NCBI GenBank assembly: GCA_938005745.1
Contig: CALLMM010000023.1
Span: 1-36,959 of the forward strand
Length of the DNA: 36,959 bases
Source: an uncultured Chthonomonadales bacterium
GTDB lineage: Bacteria > Armatimonadota > Chthonomonadetes > Chthonomonadales > CAJBBX01
Reading direction: 5' to 3'
The position numbers and the translations under genes were made by a program. Below the pieces are notes generated by a model. The model worked only from the letters and a program-made list of their open reading frames with translations, had not been told where the DNA came from and did not search any database. Positions 31,333 through 36,959 of this stretch are shown here, piece after piece. Position 1 is the stretch's first letter. Each line of letters starts with the position of its first letter.

Positions 31333-31655
31333 GATAGTAGTCTCCTTCTCCCGTATACTGCGGGGATCGCCCCTGCAACGAGAGTCATCCTACTATCTCC
31401 CTCTAAAAGAACTCTAAAAAGAGCCGGCGTCTTCAGCGAATGCCTTCACACAGCCTCCCGTGCCGGGCTGGGAGGAGCCTGTGCCGGGCGATCCTTATTG
31501 GACAGGCATAGACTCAGCGGCTGCCTGCCGGAGCCTGTCGGTAGAACTGTAGGGTAACCGGTCCCAGCTAGCCCGAGGGCTGCAGGGGAGAGACTTTGCG
31601 CAGGTCGGCGTCCATTCTTCCCTTGTCGCCGGGAGGAGCCGGTTCCTGTGCCATC
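31333..31655. other. Gene-free divergent leader region with paired CTCTAAAA repeats
   Basis: This long stretch between the exported-protein GTG and the valS promoter has no convincing gene. It holds two copies of CTCTAAAA 11 bases apart (31401 and 31412; TTTTAGAG on the minus strand). There are also several short self-complementary arms, for example AGCCC/GGGCT near 31571, on a GC-rich stretch that could be a structured minus-strand leader. I found no confident promoter for the minus-strand gene within it. Confidence 0.5.
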
Positions 31656-31684
31656 TTGACTTCTCTGGCGAACGTAAGTATACT
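31656..31684 (+). promoter_or_regulatory. valS: Sigma-70-like promoter of the valS T-box transcript
   Basis: TTGACT, 17-base spacer, TATACT. Transcription would start around base 31691, directly at the beginning of the T-box leader. Confidence 0.85.
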
Positions 31685-31689
31685 AGACC

Positions 31690-31974
31690 TCACAGATGTT
31701 TTGAGAGAGGCTGAGAAGGAGAAGAGTAGGCTCTGTGCCGCGTCTCAGAGAGGGCGAGAAAGGTGCGAGTCGCCCGATGCCGGCGGAGCCGAACGTCGCT
31801 CTGGAGCCGCAGAGAGAGCCTGTCGGTTCGGCAGGGGAGAATCTGCCGGGTGCGCCCGTTACCGCGCCCTGAGAGCCGGACTCGCTTGCGAGCCGGAACA
31901 GAGGTGGTACCGCGTGGGAATGTCAACGCCCGCGTCCTTTGGCATCGTCCGGGACGCGGGCGTTGTGGGTTTTT
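31690..31974 (+). promoter_or_regulatory. Valine T-box riboswitch with transcription terminator
   Basis: The leader has the T-box order. Stem I has an AGTA loop-E half (31725-31728), followed by GGCTC paired with GAGCC, and the distal loop GGTGCGAG. Its facing side GAAC is followed by the specifier GTC (31795-31797, Val). The conserved T-box AGAGGTGGTACCGCG spans 31900-31914; its TGGT pairs with the ACCA end of tRNA-Val. A 14-bp terminator stem (CAACGCCCGCGTCC / GGACGCGGGCGTTG) follows, then TTTTT at 31970-31974. Uncharged tRNA-Val should stabilise the antiterminator and allow valS transcription. Confidence 0.93.
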
Positions 31975-32012
31975 GCGTCCCGGTGATTCTGATCCGCAGG
32001 AAGGATAGAGAG

Positions 32013-34703
32013 ATGGAACTGGCGAAAGCGTACGATCCGAAACAGGTGGAGGATCGCTGGTATGCACGATGGCTGACGCTGGGAGCCTTCCGGGCGACCC
32101 CCGGGACCGGCAAGCCCTACTGCATCACCATTCCTCCCCCCAACATCACCGGCAGCCTGCATATCGGGCACGCCCTCAACAATACCATTCTCGACACGCT
32201 GACGCGCTGGCGAAGGATGCAGGGCGACAACACGCTCTGCCTGCCCGGAACCGATCACGCGGGAATCGCCACGCAGAACGTCGTCGAGCGCGAGATCGCC
32301 CGCGAGGGACTGACCCGGCATGATCTGGGACGGGAGGGGTTCCTGGAGCGGTGCTGGGCATGGCGCAAAGAGTACGGAGATCGAATCTATCTTCAGTTCC
32401 ATAAGCTCGGCTGCTCCTACGACTGGGATCGCGCCCGCTTCACGATGGACGAATCCTACGTTCACGCCATCTACGAGGAGTTTCTGCGCTGGTGGGATCG
32501 CGGCTTGATCTATCGGGGCGCGCGGGTGGTCAACTGGTGCCCGCGCTGCCGCTCCGCCATCTCCGATATCGAGGTGGACAGCGAAGACCGCGCCGGAAAG
32601 CTCTACCACTTCCGCTATCCCTTCGCCGACGGCTCCGGCTACGTGACCATCGCGACCACGCGCCCGGAGACCATGCTCGGCGACACCGCCGTCGCCGCCA
32701 ATCCCGCCGACCCGCGCTATCAGCCGCTCTTCGGCAGGCGGATCCGCCTGCCCCTGACCGACCGCGAGATCCCGCTCATCGCCGACGAGTACGCGAAGAT
32801 GGAGTTCGGGACGGGCGCGGTGAAGGTGACCCCCGCGCACGATCTGGACGACTTCGAGGCGGGACTGCGCAACCATCTGCCGCAGGTGGTGGTGATCGGC
32901 GAAGACGGGCGGATGACGGAGGCGGCGGGGGCGAACTACGCCGGTCTGGACCGCTTCGAGGCGCGCCAGCGGGTGCTGGACGACCTGCAGGCGCTGGGGC
33001 TGATCGAGAAGATCGAGGAGTACACGGTCAAGACGCCGCTGTGCGACCGGTGCAAGACGGTGCTGGAGCCGCTGCTGTCCGAGCAGTGGTTCGTGAAGAT
33101 GCAGCCGCTGGCGCAGCCGGCGATCGAGGTGGTGAAAGAGGGGAAAATCCGCTTCATCCCGGAGCGGTACCGGGCGATCTACCTCCACTGGATGGAGAAT
33201 ATCCGCGACTGGTGCATCTCGCGGCAGTTGTGGTGGGGGCATCGCATTCCGGTCTGGTGGACGCAGGACGGGCGGTACATGGCGGCGCGCTCGGCGGAGG
33301 AGGCGGCGCAGAGGCTGGGCGTTCCGGCTGAGACCCTGCGGCAGGATGAGGATGTGCTGGACACCTGGTTCTCCTCCGCGCTCTGGCCCCACGCCACCCT
33401 CGGCTGGCCCGACACGGAGCATCCCGACCTGAAGTTCTGGTATCCGACCAACCTGCTCTCCACCGCGCAGGAGATCCTCTTCCTGTGGGTGGCGCGGATG
33501 ATCATGACCGGGCTGGACTTCATGGGGGAGATCCCCTTCTACGATGTCTATGTCCACGCTACCGTGCTGGATGAGAAGGGCGAGCGGATGTCCAAGAGCA
33601 AGGGCAACGGCGTGGATCCGCTGGAGATGATCGAAAAGTACGGCGCGGACGCCCTGCGGCTCTCTCTGCTGCAGCAGGCGGGAAAAAATCAGGATATCCG
33701 CTTCAGCGAGGACCGTGTTCGGATCGCCGGGCAGTTCTGCAACAAGCTCTGGAACGCCTCCCGGTTCGTGCTGAGCAATCTGGAGGGCGCGGAGGTCTCG
33801 CCGATCTCGCCGGACGATCCCGGCTTGATCGCGTCGGATCGGTGGATCCTCGCCCGGCTGAATGAGACGATCGCCGCCGTGAACGCGCACCTGGCGGACT
33901 ACGACATGGACGACGCCATGCGCACGCTTCACGCCTTCTTCTGGGACGAGTTCTGCGACTGGTATGTCGAGATCGCCAAGCTGCGGCTGCGGGGCGACGA
34001 GTCGGAGCGGAACCTGGCAGCGAGCGTGCTGTATTACGCGCTGGACGCCATCCTGCGCCTGCTGCACCCGATGATGCCCTTCATCACGGAGGAGATCTGG
34101 CAGACGCTGCGCGCCGTATCGCGCGCCGGAGCCGCTGTCCCCGCTCCGAACGACCGCTCCGAGCTGCTGACCTACGCCCCCTATCCGACGGCGGACGCCC
34201 GCTGGACGGACAATCGGGGCGAGACAGCGTCGCGGCGGATGGCGCTGGTGATCGAGGCGACGCGCGCCTTCCGCAATCTGCGGGCGGAGCTGGGTCTGGC
34301 TCCGGGCGCAAAACTGATGGGGGCGGCGGTTCCGGGATCGGCGCATGCGCGCGCGGTCTTCGGCGACAGCAACGATCTGGTCACCTACCTGGCGCGCCTC
34401 CACGACCTGCATCTGTACAACGCGCCCCCCTCCGGCGACGGCAAATGGGTCGGGACGCCGATCTCGGAGGCGGAGGTCTTTCTGGAGATCGGGGAGGCGC
34501 TGGATGTGCCGAGGGAGCTGGAGCGGATCGCGAAGGAGATCGGCGGCATCGAGCGCGATCTGGAGCGTGCGCGGGCGAAGCTGAGCAACCCGCAGTTCAT
34601 CGAGCGCGCCCCTGCGGAGATCGTGGAGAAGGAGCGCGCCTTCGCCGCCTCACTGGAGGAGAAGCGCGCCAAACTGGAGGCGCGCCGCGCGCTGCTGGCG
34701 TAG
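32013..34703 (+). CDS. valS: Valyl-tRNA synthetase
   Basis: An 896-residue class I aminoacyl-tRNA synthetase that charges tRNA-Val. The HIGH motif is at residues 50-53 in PPNITGSLHIGHALNN. The KMSKS equivalent is RMSKS near 525-529 (MSKSKGNGVDPLEMIEKYG). Also visible are an editing (CP1) domain with TTRPETMLGDTAVA, a Cys-rich zinc-like pair (CDRCKTV), the anticodon-binding domain (WDEFCDWYVEIAK) and a C-terminal coiled coil (ERIAKEIGGIERDLERARAKL). Length and order are typical of bacterial ValRS. The start codon follows an AGGAAGG; the open frame extends further upstream only through the T-box leader. It is under control of the valine T-box, which fits its function. Confidence 0.96.
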   Translation: MELAKAYDPKQVEDRWYARWLTLGAFRATPGTGKPYCITIPPPNITGSLHIGHALNNTILDTLTRWRRMQGDNTLCLPGTDHAGIATQNVVEREIAREGLTRHDLGREGFLERCWAWRKEYGDRIYLQFHKLGCSYDWDRARFTMDESYVHAIYEEFLRWWDRGLIYRGARVVNWCPRCRSAISDIEVDSEDRAGKLYHFRYPFADGSGYVTIATTRPETMLGDTAVAANPADPRYQPLFGRRIRLPLTDREIPLIADEYAKMEFGTGAVKVTPAHDLDDFEAGLRNHLPQVVVIGEDGRMTEAAGANYAGLDRFEARQRVLDDLQALGLIEKIEEYTVKTPLCDRCKTVLEPLLSEQWFVKMQPLAQPAIEVVKEGKIRFIPERYRAIYLHWMENIRDWCISRQLWWGHRIPVWWTQDGRYMAARSAEEAAQRLGVPAETLRQDEDVLDTWFSSALWPHATLGWPDTEHPDLKFWYPTNLLSTAQEILFLWVARMIMTGLDFMGEIPFYDVYVHATVLDEKGERMSKSKGNGVDPLEMIEKYGADALRLSLLQQAGKNQDIRFSEDRVRIAGQFCNKLWNASRFVLSNLEGAEVSPISPDDPGLIASDRWILARLNETIAAVNAHLADYDMDDAMRTLHAFFWDEFCDWYVEIAKLRLRGDESERNLAASVLYYALDAILRLLHPMMPFITEEIWQTLRAVSRAGAAVPAPNDRSELLTYAPYPTADARWTDNRGETASRRMALVIEATRAFRNLRAELGLAPGAKLMGAAVPGSAHARAVFGDSNDLVTYLARLHDLHLYNAPPSGDGKWVGTPISEAEVFLEIGEALDVPRELERIAKEIGGIERDLERARAKLSNPQFIERAPAEIVEKERAFAASLEEKRAKLEARRALLA

Positions 34704-34761
34704 CCCGGCTGACCGTGGAGTCGGAATCGGGCAACCCGATGGGGCGCGTGACGAGGCCGGA

Positions 34762-35179
34762 ATGCTCGGATGGGTGGCGTTTCTGGAGGGTTCTCTGCCG
34801 GAGGCGGAAGCGGCGCTGACCGAGTCGCTTCCGCGCTGGCAGGCGGAGGGGCATCAGCACTGGCAGGGCGTGATAACGGCGCGTCTGGCGGCGGTCGCGC
34901 TGGTTCAGGGGAGGTGGCGTCAGTGTGTTAGGGGCGCGCAACTGCGCGGATGCGGAGCAGTGTCTGAGCAGAAGCCTGACCCTCTATCGCAGCGTGGCGT
35001 ATCCGACGGGCATCGCGGAGTGCCTGGAGGAGATGGGGCTGATGGCGCGCCTGATGGGCAGAGAGGCGGACCGGGAGCGGTGGGAGGCGGAAGCCCTCGC
35101 TCTGCGCGTGGCGATCGGCGTGCCGGTTCCGCCGGTCTGGCGCGCGTGGCGCGAACGCCTGCTCTCCCGACACGCCTGA
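34762..35179 (+). pseudogene. Degraded C-terminal fragment of a TPR-domain protein (frameshifted)
   Basis: Two frames read the C-terminal end of a TPR-repeat regulatory/ATPase protein. The first runs MLGWVAFLEGSLPEAEAAL to ITARLAAVALVQGRW. The second resumes as ADAEQCLSRSLTLYRSVAY and GIAECLEEMGLMARLMG, ending in ERWEAEALALRVAIGVPVPP (the usual C-terminus of such proteins). A +1 shift near 34915 joins them into TPR helices. No N-terminal domains or start signals precede them, and the piece sits between valS and a convergent glycoside hydrolase. It is a relic or a remnant of transferred DNA. The small 34925 frame alone is too short to be functional. Confidence 0.6.
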
Positions 35180-35207
35180 AAAAGAGCCGCCGGGGTTCAC
35201 CGCACTC

Positions 35208-36959
35208 TCACGGGCTGCCCTGCACGGTGACGACCGAGCGGGCGGGCAGCTTCAGCCGCAGAAAGCCGCTCCGATCCGTGCGGGCGGAGGAGGACTGTCG
35301 CTGCGCCGATCCGACGCTGACTACGACCCGCACCGCCGCGCCCGGAGGCAGCCCGCGCAGGATCGTCTGTCCCTCGCCGATGGGATTGATCAGCAGCACG
35401 GAGAACTGACCCGGCTTCGGACCGACCGACGCCAGCGCGCGCAGTTCGTCGTGGCTGGCGGTTGCAGCGGCGATCTTCGCGCCGGGGGGCAGCGCCTCCT
35501 CCATCTGCTTGATCACATGGTGCACGGGGAAGGGTCGCGTTCCATCCCTGCTGACGAGCGGATAGTTGTCCTGATAGGTCCAGTAGAGCATCAGGGCGGA
35601 GCCGGTCAGGCGCAGGGTCTTTTCATAGGCGAGCGCGGTGCGCAGCCCGTTCTCCCACGACTCCCACGGGTTGGGAGCCTGCCATAACTGCGCGTCGTGC
35701 CCGGCTTCCGCGCACCAGACCGGCTTGTTGTATCTGCGACCGAGTTCGGCGATCGCGCTGTACTGCGCGTCGAGCGCGCCGAGCGCATCCCAGCAGTGGA
35801 AGGTGAGAGGACCCAGATAGGGAGCGATGCGCCTGTCCTCCAGCAGAGGTCTGGCATAGGCGACGAAGTTTGCGCCGTTAGCGGTGTCGCCGACCAGAAA
35901 CTTCGTCTTCAGACCTGCCGCCTGAAAGCGCGGTCCCGCCTGTCGGATGAACTCCGCCATCTCCTGCGGCGTGAACTTGAAGTTGACCCCGTAGTCCGGC
36001 TCATTGAACGAAAAGTACTCGACGGTCGCGCCGTAGCGGTCGCGCGCCGTGACTAGAAACCGTGTAACCGCCTCGATGCAGTCCGCATAGCGCTCTCGCG
36101 GCAGCGTGCGCCCCATCTGTTCCGGTCGCCCGCCCAGCATCCAGCCCGGTCCCTCCCAGATGGAGGCGATGACCGGTATTCTGCGCCGGTTGAACTCCTG
36201 AATCTGCAGCAGCGCGGCGCGCGCCTGCGCCTCGTCGCGGTAGACCCCTCGCTCCGGCGTCCACCCGTTCAATGGCAGCCCGATCCGCGCATAGACGACG
36301 CGCAGGTTCTGCAGATTGTAGCGTCCGACGGCGTCCATCGGCTCGGTGGAGCCGTAGCGCGGCTGGCAGAAGTTTCCGCCGAACCCGAGCATGGTCTGCC
36401 GGGTCTCCTGCAGGCGAACCTGCGCCGTTGTCTCGCCCAGAGGGTTCTGCTGCGCTGCCAGGGCAATCAGCTCATCCGCTGTGCGGCTCCTGCCGTAGTT
36501 GATCACCGACAGCCCCCCGACCTCCAGCGTCTGCGGACCGAAGGCGAAGCGCAGGGAGACCATCGCCTCGCCCGGCTGGTAGTTTTCGGCGGCGGAGAAG
36601 GGAACCAGCACCTTTTTCCAGGTCTGCGGGTCGCGGGCGGAGAGCGCGCCCTGCGCGATGGACTTCGTCCAGGGGTTGACGGAGCGTTCAAACAGAAACA
36701 TCATCTGCGCCGGAGCCGTGCCGCCGGAAGAGGATCCGCGTATATAGAACGTCGCCATCAGCGCATCGCCCCGCTGCACCGGCGCGGAGATCGGGATCGT
36801 CAACTGGGTGGCGTTGGAATCGGGGGCGTGGTCGCGGATGGTAACCCGCAGGGCGCGCGAGAAGGGCTGCCCGGTTACCGCAACGATCTGCGCGGCGGCG
36901 CGCGTGCGCTCCAGTCCGCCCACCTGTCCGGTCAGCAGGGCGTTCTCCGGCAGGACGGA
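35208..36959 (-). CDS. Glycoside hydrolase, clan-A (GH30-like) with carbohydrate-binding-like N-terminus (5' end off window)
   Basis: At least 583 residues, running off the right edge with no start in the window. The N-terminal part (about 1-150) is a beta-sandwich-like domain (LTIPISAPVQRGDALMATFY, WKKVLVPFSAAENYQPGEAM) resembling a carbohydrate-binding module. The catalytic TIM barrel follows: GFGGNFCQ, YARIGLPLNGW, IPVIASIWEGPGWM. The putative acid/base Glu is in YFSFNEPDYG (codon at plus 36000-36002) and the putative nucleophile Glu in KPVWCAEAGHDA. A C-terminal beta-domain (FSVLLINPIGEGQTILRGLPPG) fits GH30-type architecture. The family (GH30, GH39 or another clan-A) and substrate are uncertain. 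The gene converges on the TPR fragment. Confidence 0.8.
   Translation of the reverse strand, partial: SVLPENALLTGQVGGLERTRAAAQIVAVTGQPFSRALRVTIRDHAPDSNATQLTIPISAPVQRGDALMATFYIRGSSSGGTAPAQMMFLFERSVNPWTKSIAQGALSARDPQTWKKVLVPFSAAENYQPGEAMVSLRFAFGPQTLEVGGLSVINYGRSRTADELIALAAQQNPLGETTAQVRLQETRQTMLGFGGNFCQPRYGSTEPMDAVGRYNLQNLRVVYARIGLPLNGWTPERGVYRDEAQARAALLQIQEFNRRRIPVIASIWEGPGWMLGGRPEQMGRTLPRERYADCIEAVTRFLVTARDRYGATVEYFSFNEPDYGVNFKFTPQEMAEFIRQAGPRFQAAGLKTKFLVGDTANGANFVAYARPLLEDRRIAPYLGPLTFHCWDALGALDAQYSAIAELGRRYNKPVWCAEAGHDAQLWQAPNPWESWENGLRTALAYEKTLRLTGSALMLYWTYQDNYPLVSRDGTRPFPVHHVIKQMEEALPPGAKIAAATASHDELRALASVGPKPGQFSVLLINPIGEGQTILRGLPPGAAVRVVVSVGSAQRQSSSARTDRSGFLRLKLPARSVVTVQGSP

Noticed and set aside
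31550..31655. Possible c-di-GMP (GEMM) riboswitch on the minus strand, from GCGCAAAG and TAGCTGGG...GGTTACC
   Set aside because: The P1b pairing and the GAAA tetraloop of GEMM-I cannot be formed, so only short motifs match.
31923..34412. 829-residue open frame antisense to valS
   Set aside because: It is composed of Arg/Gln/Ala-rich shadow sequence opposite a gene with every ValRS motif; high GC makes long antisense frames common.

Overview
The window is GC-rich and densely coded on both strands. It looks like a diderm bacterium outside the Proteobacteria, most plausibly Armatimonadota or a neighbouring Terrabacteria lineage. That assignment is an inference. It rests on a canonical T-box leader in front of valS (mainly a Gram-positive and Terrabacteria device), a PEP-CTERM sorting signal and a beta-barrel-like protein (diderm envelope), a Tat-exported PhoX, and a half-length carB. 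No phage or insertion-sequence genes are visible, and most genes are housekeeping or small accessory functions.

Layout. Bases 1-220 hold four tandem copies of a 33-base unit that run into a dispersed-repeat-like palindrome. Bases 221-2146 carry a DCC-family thiol oxidoreductase (minus), a TPR-AAA+ ATPase (plus), and an unusual tRNA with a UAA anticodon, a short variable loop and its own near-consensus promoter. Bases 2249-6981 are a plus-strand run: trpE, a VOC protein, a frameshifted lipocalin-like gene, a methyltransferase, a coiled-coil protein and a CADD-type di-metal protein (candidate self-sacrificing pABA synthase). Bases 7079-12557 hold a PEP-CTERM protein (minus), then the C-terminal half of carbamoyl-phosphate synthase, DinB, a periplasmic rhodanese, a dGTPase-like HD protein and a small anchored protein.

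Bases 12572-21451 hold nadK and a membrane protein (minus), a Nudix protein and a copper P-type ATPase (plus), then two minus-strand groups: M20 peptidase / DUF3866 / ADP-ribose pyrophosphatase with ATGA overlaps, and a SIS-domain sugar-phosphate enzyme with a small unknown. Bases 21609-26915 hold a NarL-type two-component pair, a convergent phoX preceded by an 11-base-phased TTAA repeat array (Pho-box-like), a Cys-rich secreted protein and a beta-barrel-like gene broken by two in-frame TGA codons.

Bases 27050-36959 hold a Met-rich exported protein, a MoxR/DUF4350 pair (minus), another exported protein of unknown function with a clear rho-independent terminator, the valine T-box and valS, a degraded TPR-protein tail and a 5'-truncated glycoside hydrolase that runs off the right edge.

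The points most worth following are the CADD homologue with its metal ligands and sacrificed Tyr/Lys positions preserved, the noncanonical tRNA-Leu(UAA), the phased Pho-box-like array before phoX, the half-length carB, and three separate frame disruptions. The last may be pseudogenes or sequencing indels and should be resolved together.
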